Source: Periplaneta americana
Taxonomy: Eukaryota > Arthropoda > Insecta > Blattodea > Blattidae
Assembly (NCBI RefSeq): GCF_040183065.1
Contig: NC_091120.1
Span: 183,484,396 to 183,548,395 of the forward strand
Direction: 5' to 3'
DNA: 64,000 nt
Under the pieces are notes generated by a model. The model was not told the DNA's origin, made no database searches, and saw only the letters and a list, made by a program, of their open reading frames with translations. Shown here one piece after another: positions 1 to 11,311 of this stretch; position 1 is the stretch's first letter, and every line of letters starts with the position of its first letter. The translations under genes and the position numbers were made by a program.

Positions 1-591
1 GGGCAGAAGTGAAGATTGAATTTACAGTACGTAAGGTACTCTTAGAGCAGGTACAGAATTATTTCAATATGAGTTACTAAGTATGAAGGACGAAACTGGT
101 AATTGGAATTAGTTGCAATAGTCTATAGTGCGATAATAGGCACAAAAGACCTGTATCGAAATGAACGGCCACCATTTTCAAAAATGTGTTTAAATATCCA
201 TATTATAATTATTTTTCAATTTCACTTCATTCTCTATATTGTACGCTAATGTGCTGTAGACAGTATAATATACACTGCATAATGAATACGTTCGCATGGA
301 TAACTCAGTTCGTGAGTAAAAACACTTACTGTTAATACTGTACTGTATTTTGATTAAACAAAACCTAATGACAATTATCACACTCAAAATCGCGATATTT
401 CCTACTTTACGTAAATGAACTACTTTTCTTCCCTCCTATACCTAATAAAGTTATCTGTTTGTATTTTACGCCAGTATCATCGAACTCCAGTCGTCGAAGG
501 GGTAGCAAATGGTGTTTCCGGGTCTCAATCATTAATCCAAAGGTATAGCTAGGTTAATATTAAAAATGTTAGTAAAAATAAAATGTCCCTG
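1..591 (+). mobile_element. TA-flanked TIR transposon, family 1, right part (copy 1)
   Basis: This stretch matches three other copies at 15248-16598, 35555-36656 and 44906-46133. It ends with the family inverted terminus (AAAATGTCCCTG) at 591, followed by TA. The left end lies outside the window. Positions 140-190 resemble the transposase C-terminal region that is better preserved at 45491-45731. TA duplication and this transposase type indicate the Tc1/mariner (IS630, DDE_3) group. Orientation is the same as the 44906 copy. Confidence 0.75.
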
Positions 592-984
592 TATTATACT
601 GTACAGTATTATATAGAAATATTAAACGAATTCGATACTTAATTTTGATAATGTATTATATTATTTTATAATATAATTTATTATATCTGAAATATATAAA
701 AAAAATATTATTACAACCAGTTTGCCACTGAGAAATATGGAAAAGCTGTTAACTTGAATTTATTTGAAGCAAAGCGTTACTGGATTATACAATAATGTAG
801 GCGATGTTTGGATCCTGTGTCTCAACTCTATTCTCAATTATTATCTCAGCGTATGCTCGATTACACTAACCTCTAGCGCTTGAAAGTGGAACTAAATGCC
901 GGCGCACAGAGAAACAAAACACAGGAAAATTCGCTCAGTGTCCATTCTTTATAATCCCTATTCGCTGGTTATACCTTGATGTAT
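592..984. other. AT-rich spacer, nothing recognised
   Basis: About 390 bases of AT-rich DNA between the transposon end and the segmental duplication. I see no exon, RNA gene or clear repeat. Confidence 0.4.
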
Positions 985-1767
985 GCTATTTAGTTTTACG
1001 TTCAGACATGATACAAAACATGACACATCACTCTCTACGGCATTTCCAGTGGGATTCCTTGAATTTCGGTTCGAATGTTGTGCTTGAAGTCTTGGTTCGT
1101 ATGACGTCGTTCTTGATACACTTTTTCCGTGAGTTAACCCCACAGGAAGAAATCAGTTGCTGATATATGAGTGATTGCACAGGCCAATTTATGCCGCCAA
1201 AGCGAGGAATTCGGAATACTGCACCCGGATATGACTTAATTTTTGCACAATTTGTAACTTAAATAGATGGAAGTGTAAGCCATTACGTAATACTTGAATT
1301 CTGAAGAACAGACCGGCGAGGAATCTGTTGGAACGCCGTTCTCACTCTCTTCGCACTTTCTGAACTACGTGCGGTTGTAGGGCGATGAGGAGTCTTCAGG
1401 ATGGTCTAACCCAGGGCTGGCTATTGACTTTTCGTTTAAGCGTCTTACCCGTACGGGCATATGAAAACAGGTTTGTTCCCTAATCCCTAGCGCAGGTATG
1501 CTCAAAATTGTAAAAGCTCCGATTACACGGATGATGCTGCACTGCATAACACAGACAGGGTACGGCCTGGGCTTCGCAACTACATTGCAGCACCGCCCGT
1601 GGCATCGCTCTCATACTCTTACAAATACAGATAATAAACTGAATTTGAAAAAGGAAAGAATATACACTGTAATATTCAGTTATTACATTGTGTATTATAT
1701 TTAATATAGTTATGATATTATATCATAGATAATGTTATTTTCATATTCCACCATACATTACGATAGA

Positions 1768-2077
1768 GTGCAAAGAAACATACAATAAGGCAATATACAT
1801 AGGTAAAGACAAATCAGATAGAGGCCTGGTAAGGGTAGAATTCAAGACATTGGACGACAAAATTGCAGTCATGAGGAACAAAAACAAACTCAAAGGAGAA
1901 GACTGCTACATTGACGCCGATCTCACAAGACAGGAAAGGGAGATACAGCAAGCACTCAGAACTAGAGCGAGAGAAGAAAGAGAGAAAGGTAACATCGTGA
2001 AAGTCAGCTACCAAAAGCTCCTAATAAATGATCAGTGGGTAAACTGGCAGACCCTGCTTCAACCACAAGCAACGTAA
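1768..2077 (+). pseudogene. LINE ORF1 remnant (C-terminal part)
   Basis: An open frame runs from the 5' truncation point to the stop at 2077. The visible part is highly charged: it reads GLVRVEFKT and then a basic/acidic helix rich in RQEREIQQALRTRAREE, ending in the motif YQKLLINDQW. This resembles the C-terminal part of the small ORF1 protein that precedes the endonuclease ORF in RTE-like LINEs. The 5' part is missing because the element is truncated. No independent host gene is implied. Confidence 0.6.
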
Positions 2078-2109
2078 ATCACCCCAAAACACTGACCAGG
2101 AAACACAAA

Positions 2110-4909
2110 AGAAACTCTGAACCAGAAATAATAATAGCGACCCTAAATGCACAACCCTCAGAACTTGCGACAGAGAGGAAGAACTGGACAATGCCTTAAA
2201 AGAAATAAAGTTCGACGTACTAGGCTTAAGCGAAGTTAGAAGAATGGGAGAATCAATAATAGAAAAAGAAAATGGTGATCTACTGTTTCACATAGGCACA
2301 ACCCCAGGCCAGAAAGGGGTGGGGTTCATTGTCAAAAGAGACCTAAAACACATGGTGATGGAACTAACGGGTATATCAGAAAGAATAGCAGTCCTAAAAT
2401 TAGCAACGAGAAATTCTCCAGTGACGATTATACAAGTGTACGCCCCTACAGAAGCAAGTAGCGAAGACGAATTAGAAAACTTTTACAAGAGTCTAGATAA
2501 CGCACTAGAAAAGTTCAAGTCACCAACGAACCTAATCATAGGCGACTTCAATGGCAAAGTGGGGTCACGCAGCCACGAAGATGAAGAACCAGTCGGACCA
2601 CATGGATTTGGGAGAAGAAATGACAGAGGAGATAGATTGGTCCAGTTTGCACAAGAGCACAGATTGAAAATAGCCAACACCTTTTTCAGGAAAAATCCCT
2701 AAAACAGATGGACGTGGAGATCACCCAACGGCAGCACGAAAAACGAAATTGACTACATCCTGAGCAACAGACAAAACTCCATAAGTGACATTCAAGTCGT
2801 AACAAACCTAAAATTCAGCACTGATCATAGAATGGTAAAAGCAACACTGAAACTAAAAAAAAGACGACGATGGAAGAAACATTCAAAACCAAGCATAGAA
2901 ATGTTAGACAATGAAGAATATAAGAGGAAAATGCAGAATCGGATGGCACAGACGGACTTCAGCACAGGAAAATGGCCACAAGAACTATATGACTCATTAG
3001 AGCACTGCATACTCCAATTATACGAAGACACTCAAAAGGCAGACAAGGCAAAGAAGCACAAGGGAAAGCTAAGCGAGGAAACCATAACACTAGTCAAACG
3101 TAGATCGGAGCTGTACCTCACGAGAGATGACTCGGAAAGAAACAAAGAAGAATACGCCAGGATAGATAAGCTAACAAAGAGAGAAATACGAAAAGACATC
3201 CGAAACCACCGAGCATCTTCTACGCGACAGATACTTGAATCTTACAAATCAGTCCGAAAGGCAAAAAGAGAGCTATATGGAGGCAAACAATGGATATTGG
3301 GAACCAAAGACCCGTCAGGGAACCGCATCACCTCAAGGAATAATATCATCGAAGCAGCCACAAAATACTATGAATCCCTATACACAAGTTCACTCCAGAA
3401 TCTTGCAACGAACCATATACCCAATACCAACCCCTCCCAGGTCACTCCTCCCATATTAGCCAGCGAAGTCAGGACGGCAATAGAAGAACTGAAGAACGGA
3501 AAAACTCCCGGCGAAGACGGTATACACAATGAATTCTTGAAGCAAGCCGCAGATCATCTGATACCGACCATCACCACTATCTACAACAAAATTCTGGACA
3601 CGGAGGAAATACCGGACCAGTGGAAATCAAGTACTATAATCCTCCTCCACAAGAAAGGCACAAAAGATGACCTAAACAATTATAGGCCAATAAGTCTCAT
3701 GTCTAACTTATATAAGCTGTTTTCGAAAACAATTACTAGAAGGTTAACGAAAACCCTGGATGAAAATCAACCTAACGAACAAGCGGGGTTCCGCTCAGGG
3801 TACAGCACGGCAGACCATCTCCAAACCGTAAGCCAGATCATGGAAAAGGCTGAAGAATTTCATTTAACAGTATACCTGGCCTTTGTAGATTATAGCAAAG
3901 CTTTCGATTCGGTTGAACACTCGAGTGTAATGCAAGCACTACATACGCAGAGAGTCGACAACAAATACATCACGATACTAAATAAACTGTATAATCAAAG
4001 CTGTGCCAAAGTGAAAACCGAGATCGAAGGACGACCATTCGGGCTCAAAAGAGGAGTGCGACAAGGAGACCCAATTTCCCCAAAATTATTCACAAGTGTA
4101 TTAGAAGACATTTTTCGCAAACTGAACTGGAACAGAAATTGTGGAATAAACATCAACGGCAGCAGACTAAATAATCTAAGGTTTGCTGATGACGTCGTAT
4201 TGTTCGCCAAATCACCCAGAGAACTGCAGTCAATGCTCCAAGATTTATGCAACGCCTGATGAATATGACCAAGACACAAGTAATGTCGAACGGGCCGGAG
4301 TCACCCATAATAATTGATGGTGCAGAACTACAATACGTATCTGAATACGTATACCTAGGACAGCTAGTCTCCTTTCATCAGAAGACAGAGAAGGAAATAA
4401 AACGAAGGATTTCTCTCGCGTGGAAGGCATTCTGGAGTCTCAAGTTCATCATACTGGAGGGAACACTCAGCAAGAAACTCAGAGTAGAAATATTGGAGAC
4501 CTGCGTAACTCCTGTACTGTTATATGGGTGCCAGACGTGGTCTCTTACTGCCAAACTTCGTAACAGTCTCCAAATATGCCAAAGAAAGATGCTGAGAAAG
4601 ATACTAGGCTTATCACTGAGGGACAGAGTTCCAAACGAAGTGCTACAAAAGATGGCAGCAATTAAAGATCCAGCACTGCAAGCCACCAACACCAAATGGA
4701 AGTGGGGAGGCCATGTTGCACGACTTAGAGACGAAAGATGGACGCAGAAAGTCACACTATGGGATCCCCGCATTGGCAAGAGATCACCCGGAAGACCAAG
4801 ACGAAGATGGGCCGACCTCTTCAGTGAACGAGTAGGAAGCCATTGGTCAAGCAGAGCAAGACATAGGGAAGACTGGAGAAACATAAGAAGACAAGTGAAC
4901 AGCGACTAA
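2110..4909 (+). pseudogene. LINE ORF2: endonuclease plus reverse transcriptase, broken
   Basis: The reading moves between frames. A frame break near 2155 splits the N-terminal endonuclease (next motif GLSEVRR). The endonuclease continues with YAPTE and IGDFNGKVG, then a nonsense TAA at 2701, then STDHRMV near 2820. The longest intact stretch (2832-4259, 475 codons) contains the reverse transcriptase: NYRPISLMSN, the catalytic FVDYSKAFDSV, RGVRQGDPISPKLF, and the catalytic LRFADDVVLFA. At about 4256 a small deletion shifts frame. The C-terminal domain continues at 4247-4909 (VLLYGCQTW, KRSPGRPRRRW). Key catalytic aspartates are present but the breaks make it non-functional. Confidence 0.9.
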
Positions 4910-5120
4910 AACCAGTGCGACAGAAACAAGCGAACAATACCAAAGTGTGCAGAATGTGAACCAAGTGAACAATTCCACTCTTACGCGGAGTAGCTCACCG
5001 CGTGAGACAAATAGAGCTCTCCCCCTATAGGAGGAGGCCTTTGCCCTTAACGGGACATTTTTTTAGGCTAATCATTTCATCATTTCATTTCATACATTAC
5101 GATCTTTTCAACATGTGGAT

Positions 5121-5315
5121 CAGTGGCGTATACTGGTTAAAGGGTTTGGGCTACCGCTGACCCTATTATTACACAAAATATATCTAACAATTACTTTAAT
5201 TTTAATTATTATGGTAAAACTAATAATACAAAATTATTACATTATGTTATATTATAAACTTTTTCTTTTGTAATTTCCTTGGGCTACCGCCGGTAGCCCG
5301 CAAAATACGCCCCTG
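5121..5315. mobile_element. 195-bp hAT-type MITE
   Basis: Termini CAGTGGCGTA and TACGCCCCTG are imperfect inverted repeats. They are bounded by a perfect 8-bp duplication ATGTGGAT (5113-5120 and 5316-5323). A second inverted motif, GGGCTACCG, lies inside. It interrupts the C-terminal region of the surrounding hAT transposase, so it inserted after that hAT element. Confidence 0.85.
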
Positions 5316-5323
5316 ATGTGGAT

Positions 5324-6231
5324 TCTTTTCTGCAAGTAATCGGAAATCTATTTCCAACAAATTTACAGCAATACGCATCTGACTCGAAAGATGCTCATCT
5401 GTTAATCGGGATCTATGTTTGGATTTAGCAACTTTCATTCTCTAAAATAATTCTTCGTACACGTATATCGAGGCAAAGATAACTAACATAGTGTTAGAGA
5501 ATAAGCTCATCTTAGGATATTTCGTTTTATTCATTTATTAATAATTCTATGCTTGTCAAGGCGTTCTGAATTCTACGTTACTTTGTAAATCAATTAACTC
5601 GTCCTGGAACTGCACTCTCACGGATTGTACTAAATTTACTATGAAAGGATTAACGAAAAGATTAATATCCTTTCCATACGTCTAAAATCACTAAATCCTT
5701 GTTCTGTGAATTCAAATTTGAGTTGTTCCAGTACAGAGATATAATTAACTATATTTTGTTCAGGCACCATACATCTCTTTACAACTTCACCATCCGTGAA
5801 GGGTTTTAGTGCCTTAGCTAATTCCCAACACACTACGTAACTTGCTCCTAAACATAGTCTCTAAATTGTTCGACTCTCTTTTATCATAACATGTACTTTT
5901 GTTGGAATAAAATCACCACAATAATAATAATAATAATAATAATGATAATAATAATAATAATTGTAATAGACCTAACAATAGTAATAACAATGCTGCTGCT
6001 AGTAATAATAACGTTGGTATATATTACAGAAAACAGCTTCCCTGTCACTTCGGCATGTTCTGGATGGCAGAGCGTATAATGTAATATTATGTTGCTCAGT
6101 AGTATTCCTGACAGCACCTTACAACATAGTAAACACTTTACCGAACGCAAAACAATTAATAGTCTTTCTCCCACACTGTACGGAATGGTCATTTGCTTAC
6201 AGAACGTTTTGACTCTGTCATTGTCCCGCAC
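5324..6231 (-). pseudogene. hAT transposase remnant (ZBED/GTF2IRD2-like)
   Basis: Three disconnected minus-strand pieces lie in the order expected for a hAT transposase. At 6231-6060 is a zinc-finger-like stretch (CLLCCKVLSG ... HYTLCH). At 5833-5640 is ELAKALKPFTDGEVVKRC, similar to the hAT core of GTF2IRD2/ZBED-type proteins. At 5438-5324 is the C-terminal dimerisation motif (KSKHRSRLTDEHLSSQMR). The middle of the catalytic domain is absent and an AAT microsatellite lies between the first two pieces. It belongs to the hAT element 1493-6352. Confidence 0.72.
5919..5962. repeat. (AAT)n microsatellite
   Basis: Near-perfect AAT triplets with a few GAT interruptions, inside the hAT element. Confidence 0.9.
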
Positions 6232-6711
6232 TGTTCGTGTGTTACTAAGTACTTGAACTGCCTTCCGCAGTCATCCGTCGAGCTTCGAACGAAGAACATT
6301 CGAAGGTTGTGATTACAGAACGTAATCGGGAGTCAGAGAATGAGCATACCTGCCCTAGCGGGAAGGACTGTTATCCCTCTTAAAGGTAGCGGCGAAGGGG
6401 AGAGTAGGGAGTTCATTTCGTACAGATCAGGGGTGAAGTAGCTTACCTACTACGTATCTCCATGGATGTCGCAAAGCACAAACCTGGAACCGAGTTCAAC
6501 AATGACTGGAAATTGTTACTCTTTTTTAAAGAATAATAGTAGGGAGATGGATAATGTCTTATTTGGAGATCATTCGCTTTTACGGTCGATTTGCTACAAA
6601 GTTCAACAAAGAGAGGGGTGGGAAAAAGGGTGCAGGGAGGGCTGCATCATGTAGGAATGGAATGGGTGTGGGAAAAAGAAGAGAATAACAGAAGGGATAT
6701 ATGGCGTAATG

Positions 6712-8747
6712 CAGGGCTGGGCACATTACGTGATTCTGAGAAATGAGCGCCGTTTACTTTGAAGAGCAATTCTCCAGAGCGGTATGACGCTTGCATACTG
6801 TACGTCACACGCTGTCATTGCAGTGGTTGACTCTGCAGTAGGATGGCGAACTTTGAAGGTGCACCCGCCCGAGAAGCTGTATGTCGGACGAAAACCTAAA
6901 TTATATCTTGAGATTGAACATGGCTAATTCATATGTTCGAAACATTAAACGACTTCTGCACATGAAACGACCTCATAAGTATCGGAAAACAACCACATAG
7001 TTATTTTGGTTATTGAGTTTGAAAAAGTTTTGTTTCAATAGCAAATATTTATTGATTTCAGATTGATAGAAGTACGATTTTGTTACAATAGTTTATTCAT
7101 ACAAAAAAGTGTAAGAGAATGTTTATTATTAATTTTGTTCTTGTGTTACTGATTTAAATCCTTTATTATTAGGCCCCGGGAAAAGTATTGCTATCAGCTT
7201 AGTATGCAACACAGCAATACCTGCTTTGAGAGGGATGGGGTAAACAACGATAGACAGCGTGACACTGCCAGTAGTGCAGTTTGGTTCATGAGAAATGAAG
7301 TAATAGCCTACATGAAAGTCTCATTATTAGTGCGTCCTTTTGACTATTTTCCAGTGATTAGCTATGAAACTTACAAAGTGATATTCTAATTTATTCTCAT
7401 TAAGAGACCTAAATATTTAATTGTACTTGACATACTGGTAATATTATTTACGTATTGATGCGTTGCAATGAACTATGACATGCATGTGCAAGACATGTAA
7501 CGTGTATCATAATGCGTTTCAAGAAACTTTGCAGATTTCTTCATATAACTTGCAGCATCTGTAACATATACCCGGTAGTAACACATTTTCGAATTGCACA
7601 CATGATGGCCATAGCAACTCCATAGCACTATCAAAAAGTTCACATATGGTGGAATAATTAACCCTCTCTAACACTTCACTCATTAAGAGATAGGGTCTAC
7701 AGCAACATTCCGCACTAAGGGCAGCCACAACCACATTTGCAACGTGACGTCCAACGGAGTCCATGCTTTCACCAATAGAAAGAAACCCATATCTTCTCAT
7801 TTTATAATTTACACTTCACTTCACACAGACATTTCTAATATGCATATTGCACATACTTCTTCCGCAGTGTTGCGTCTTTAGGAATTTGTCTTCCAGTGTA
7901 CTTTTCTGAAAAGTCACGGAGTTTCGCGTTTTATAATTGGTTTAACGGAATATTTGAAGCAATAAACGTGTCACACACATCTTCGAAATGTTCGTTCAAG
8001 TACTTGTGAAGGAGATTCCTGCTGTACCTTGCTTAAATTCTGTTATCTGTTACATGCTTATTGCTATTTATATGCTTCTTAACGTTGCATGCCATGACGG
8101 CTGCCAATTTCACAAAACAGTTCATTACCGTGGATGGAAAACACATTTCTCCATATTGACGAACATATTTCCTCAGTGCTTCTATCTTGCGTACTTTTGG
8201 TCTCGGCATTCTGAAGACCCGTGTTCATTTACTATTGACTGCGTTGTACTAAGCTACGCCGACACTTCTCCTACCTTCACAGTGATGCGTGCGAGAGTCC
8301 TCGGTTCATAAACATTAACTATACTACATCGCGCGTTTCCCTGTAAGCAATACTTTCTCCGGGGTCTGTTTATTATATATGTTTATATTATTAATACCAT
8401 TATGTAATTGTTAAAGCATTGTGCATATAGATTGTGTAAATAAGCTTAATTATTTGTGTGTGTGTGCGTGCGTGTGTATACTGTATGTGTGTAAGTGATG
8501 TTTATTTCATTAAATTGATAATAATGTTATAAAGTCTGTACTGTACAATGGATTGATGCAATATCCTTATAAACTATTATGTACTGACAGACTGAATCGT
8601 GGCTCTCGTTATATTAATGCAGGGAAGGTAGCTGTAATGCGAGTCCGCCACTTCGTGAGCGTTCTGCTCAGACTTGGAATTGAAGTGCCTTTCGGAGCGA
8701 GAGTAGCTCTGGCACGCTAAACGGAGCCGCTCTCATGCCCGGCTCTG
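6712..8747 (-). mobile_element. hAT transposon, 2.0 kb
   Basis: Starts CAGGGCTGGGCA and ends TGCCCGGCTCTG, hAT-like imperfect inverted termini. It is flanked by an 8-bp duplication with one mismatch (GCGTAATG at 6704-6711, GCGTATTG at 8748-8755). A CGGBP1-like transposase remnant lies on the minus strand inside. It sits in the left duplication copy and is absent from the corresponding place in the right copy (61275-61300). Confidence 0.87.
7519..8209 (-). pseudogene. CGGBP1-like hAT transposase remnant
   Basis: The minus strand starts at the ATG complementary to 8207-8209 and reads MPRPKVRKIEALRKYVRQYG, followed by a degenerate zinc-finger region (FCKL-like becomes FVKLAAVMAC) and a stop. 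The frame resumes at 7800-7519 with FLSIGESMDSVGRHVANVV and LLWPSCVQFENVLL, typical of the catalytic region of CGGBP1-like hAT transposases. The C-terminal dimerisation half is missing. Stops and frame breaks make it a pseudogene of the hAT element 6712-8747. Confidence 0.75.
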
Positions 8748-8895
8748 GCGTATTGTGAAGATGCGTTTAATTGATATCGAGAGGCAACAGATTGAGCTCC
8801 AATGTTCGGAAAAGTCCTCACTACATTTACAATCAATTTAATCTCACGCTTAACTGGGGGAGGTGTAATTACATAAATTCACGCTTAACTAGGGG

Positions 8896-9238
8896 ATGTG
8901 TGGCTACAGAAATTTTTGTAACGAAGACAGGAGAGCAGGTTTAGCGTGGCTAAGATTGAGGGCATGGAAGGGTAATCAAATTGTCAACGAAGAAGGAGAG
9001 CGCCTTTGTTCACTGTGCGGAGAAAAGGACTCCTGGACACATATTTTATTACAGTACGATGAATTGGAACATACCCGGAAAAAAATATCTACTACTCTCG
9101 ATGCTAAGTCAGAATAGGAGTTCGCTTGCATGTCTTGACCTCATGGGGAATAGAGAATGGGAACAAAAGACAGGGTTGTTCCTCTTGAAGGCGAGACAGA
9201 TTAGAACTCCAGCTGTTGAAGTTTGTGATGCGAACTGA
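8896..9238 (+). pseudogene. LINE C-terminal zinc-knuckle fragment
   Basis: Reads GLAWLRLRAWKG, then CSLCGEKDSWTHILLQYDE. This is the CxxC...H-type knuckle found after the reverse transcriptase in many insect non-LTR elements. After a frame break near 9110 the continuation (NREWEQKTGLFLLKARQIR) is in another frame up to the stop at 9238. There is no reverse transcriptase upstream, so it is a 5'-truncated scrap. No host function is implied. Confidence 0.65.
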
Positions 9239-9482
9239 CGAAGGGATACTCAATTATACACTTTTATGCCTGTTTAGGTTAGAATATATTCTATAATGTG
9301 TTTTGTTTGTCCCATTTTTATTTTAATCTGTGTGTTCTTTTGGAGAGTGGTTGGATCTAACTATAGGTGAGAGGGGTGAAACCTACAAAGTAGAACTTGT
9401 TTTGGGTACAAAGCACGTACGGTCAGAAGACCCGTGCATTGGATTTAAGAGATAATTATGATAATATAACATCTGTATGTAA
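9239..9482. other. Spacer, likely LINE 3' remainder
   Basis: Short AT-rich sequence between the LINE knuckle and the microsatellite. No coding signal. Confidence 0.35.
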
Positions 9483-9912
9483 TCTATCTGTCTGTCTGTA
9501 TGTCTGTCTGTCTACCTACCTACCTATCTATCTATTTACATATCTATCTATCTACCTATTTACATATCTATCTATCTACCTATTTACATATCTATCTATT
9601 TACCTATTTACATATCTATCTATCTACCTATTTACATATCTATCTATCTTTCTACCTATTTACATATCTATCTTTCTACCTATTTACATATCTATCTTTC
9701 TACCTATTTACATATCTATCTATCTACCCATTTACATATCTATCTATCTACCCATTTACATATATATCTATCTACCCATTTACATACCTATCTATCTACC
9801 TATTTACATATCTATCTATCTACCTATTTACATATCTATCTATCTATCTACCTATCTATCTACCTATCATCTATCTATCTGTCTGTCTGTCTGTCTATCT
9901 ATCTATTTATTT
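9483..9912. repeat. Complex CTAT/CTAC microsatellite
   Basis: About 430 bases of tetranucleotide repeats (CTAT, CTAC, CTGT at the ends) with an inserted TTTACATAT, giving a higher period near 24-28 bp. Long Tyr/Leu/Ile-rich open frames here are products of the repeat and not genes. Confidence 0.93.
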
Positions 9913-10420
9913 GTAAAAGATGTCGGGTGTAGGAAATATAATTTAAAGCAGCATTGTGATGTATTCCAGGCTGAAAAATATAAAGATATCATTTGTGATG
10001 AAAGGATGAATTTATTCACTCTACTTTAGGCACTCTTACACTAGTAAGATGACCTTGCCCTTCAGAGATTATCTGGAAGATATCATCATCACTATCAGCT
10101 TCGTGAATGTCCTCATTATATGTTCAATATTGTCCCGCAAGTTGAATGTGACACTGTTCCAAATTTTCAAATATTTCTTAAACATTGGAAGGAATACGTC
10201 AAAGTGTTTCCTGCCGCCGTACAGTGGAGGACAGTGGAATATATCAAAGGCGCCACTTTCTTTTCTTGACCAGAAGTGAATAGTCTACGATCAGAGTAAC
10301 ATCTCTTTTGAACACGCAGTAGTGAGTAAGTCTGCTGGAGGGAACTTACAAGTAGTAACAAAGAAGGCAACAACCGAAATACTGGCATTAAGATTTAAGT
10401 CGCTTGCTTGTCCGTTTCAG
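9913..10420. other. End of last intron of the upstream lipase
   Basis: Non-coding up to the acceptor TCCGTTTCAG at 10411-10420. From about 10255 it matches 61300-61472, the end of intron 7 of the downstream lipase. Confidence 0.7.
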
Positions 10421-10579
10421 GATGTCATGAAGCTGTACAACGAACTACCCAACGTGATCAAGCTCCACAAGGTGGAAAGTAAGGATTTCAACCACATAGA
10501 CTTCATCAATCACAAAGATATCGCCACACTTGTCAACAAGCCCGTCATAGACATCTTACGCCTGTATTGTACACAGTAG
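10421..10579 (+). CDS. Last exon of an upstream acid lipase paralogue (partial gene)
   Basis: After a CCGTTTCAG acceptor the frame reads 52 residues to TAG at 10577-10579, starting [15 protein letters not shown]. It holds the catalytic-histidine motif FNHIDF near residue 25 of the exon. It differs from the last exon of the complete gene (61473-61628) at 7 of 51 positions and has one extra C-terminal Gln, so the two are recent tandem duplicates. The seven upstream exons of this gene must lie left of the window: no copy of the preceding catalytic-Asp exon (YSDGD type) is visible in 1-10420, so this intron exceeds 10.4 kb. By family it is a secreted or lysosomal triacylglycerol/sterol-ester hydrolase. 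Whether the gene is functional cannot be judged from one exon. Confidence 0.9.
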   Translation, partial: DVMKLYNELPNVIKLHKVESKDFNHIDFINHKDIATLVNKPVIDILRLYCTQ

Positions 10580-10627
10580 TGGTCCTAATCTCATGTAATT
10601 CTGTATCAAATGAAACATATTTTAATT

Positions 10628-10633
10628 AATAAA
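10628..10633 (+). terminator. Poly(A) signal AATAAA of the upstream lipase
   Basis: AATAAA lies 49 bases past the stop codon. The paralogue has one in the same relative place (61680-61685). Confidence 0.6.
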
Positions 10634-10984
10634 TAATTTTAAAAAATCGAGAAAGGATGTTTTTTCCTCTCTCTCCCTCTCCCTCCCCTTCCCCCTCATG
10701 CAGGTAAGAGGGACCCGAAGGCTTACGCTGCAACCTGAGACTTGAAAGGTAATGTTACTGAACTTTTTAATTTGAATTTATTGAAATTACACATACATAT
10801 TTAAAATACATAGTTTGTACCCAAAAGAGCAAAATCATCGTGATTGGGGCAGTTCTAGAAGCCACATAATTTAATTTAAATCTTAAATAGAAATAGAGGA
10901 AAAACAAACTACTTGAAAAAGCAAAATAAAGAAAAAAATATCTATAAGAAAGAAGTCAATTAATGGACAGAATATTTTTTAGTA

Positions 10985-11226
10985 GGTTGTTTTACGACGC
11001 TTTAACAACATCTTAGGTTATTTAGCGACTGAATGAGATGAAGGTGATAACGCCGGTGAAATGAGTCCGGAGTCCACCACCGAAAGTTACCCAGCATTTG
11101 CTCTTATTGGGTTGAGGGAAAACCCCGGAAGAAACCTCCACCAGGTAACTTGCCCCGACCGGGAATCGAACCCGGGCCACCTGGTTTCGCGGCCAGACGA
11201 GCTAACCGCTACTCCACAGATGTGGA
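10985..11226 (-). mobile_element. tRNA-derived SINE, family A
   Basis: On the minus strand the head carries a tRNA-like promoter with B box GGGTTCGATTCCC, followed by a central GGTTTTCCCTCAACCC region. The tail is CTAAATAACCTAAG...GCGTCGTAAAAC. It matches the copy at 15905-16147. Confidence 0.85.
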
Positions 11227-11311
11227 CAGCAATGTTATATGAGTTAGATTTATTCTATACCAGGCCTGGGGGTAAATAACTCGATTCCATATCACCACAG
11301 TTTAGTATATA

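Larger units (their letters stand above)
1765..5090 (+). mobile_element. RTE-like non-LTR retrotransposon, 5'-truncated
   Basis: A LINE insertion flanked by a 13-bp target-site duplication CATACATTACGAT (1752-1764 and 5091-5103), sitting inside the hAT element. It retains the end of ORF1 and most of ORF2 (apurinic-like endonuclease plus reverse transcriptase), then a 3' end with GGGACATTTTTTTAGGC and short CATTT-type repeats. I assign it to the RTE-like group often annotated in insects as 'craniofacial development protein 2-like' from the overall ORF2 sequence. It is dead: one nonsense codon and at least two frame breaks. Confidence 0.9.
1493..6352 (-). mobile_element. hAT transposon with 8-bp target duplication
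   Basis: The ends are perfect 12-bp inverted repeats (CAGGTATGCTCA at 1493, TGAGCATACCTG ending at 6352). They are flanked by identical 8-bp duplications CCCTAGCG at 1485-1492 and 6353-6360, the hAT signature. The paralogous segment at 61026-61033 has the unfilled site with a single CCCTAGCG, so insertion followed the lipase duplication. Without the LINE and its duplication the element would be about 1.5 kb. The decayed transposase is on the minus strand. A LINE (1765-5090) and a 195-bp MITE (5121-5315) are nested inside. Confidence 0.9.
985..10975 (+). repeat. Segmental duplication, left copy (interrupted)
   Basis: Blocks here match 60486-62610 in order and orientation: 985-1490 with 60486-61030, about 6353-6611 with 61026-61275, 10255-10579 with 61300-61628 (including the last lipase exon), and 10740-10975 with 61800-62610. 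The left copy is expanded by two hAT insertions (1493-6352 and 6712-8747) and further sequence to 10250. The distance between the two last exons is about 51 kb, the size of the tandem lipase unit. Confidence 0.88.

Noticed and set aside
5884-6231. Poly-isoleucine tail of a 115-codon frame
   Set aside because: The Ile run is the AAT microsatellite. Only the N-terminal finger-like part is taken as hAT remnant.
9397-10029. 210- and 138-codon open frames of Tyr/Leu/Ile/Thr repeats
   Set aside because: Both are translations of the CTAT/CTAC microsatellite.
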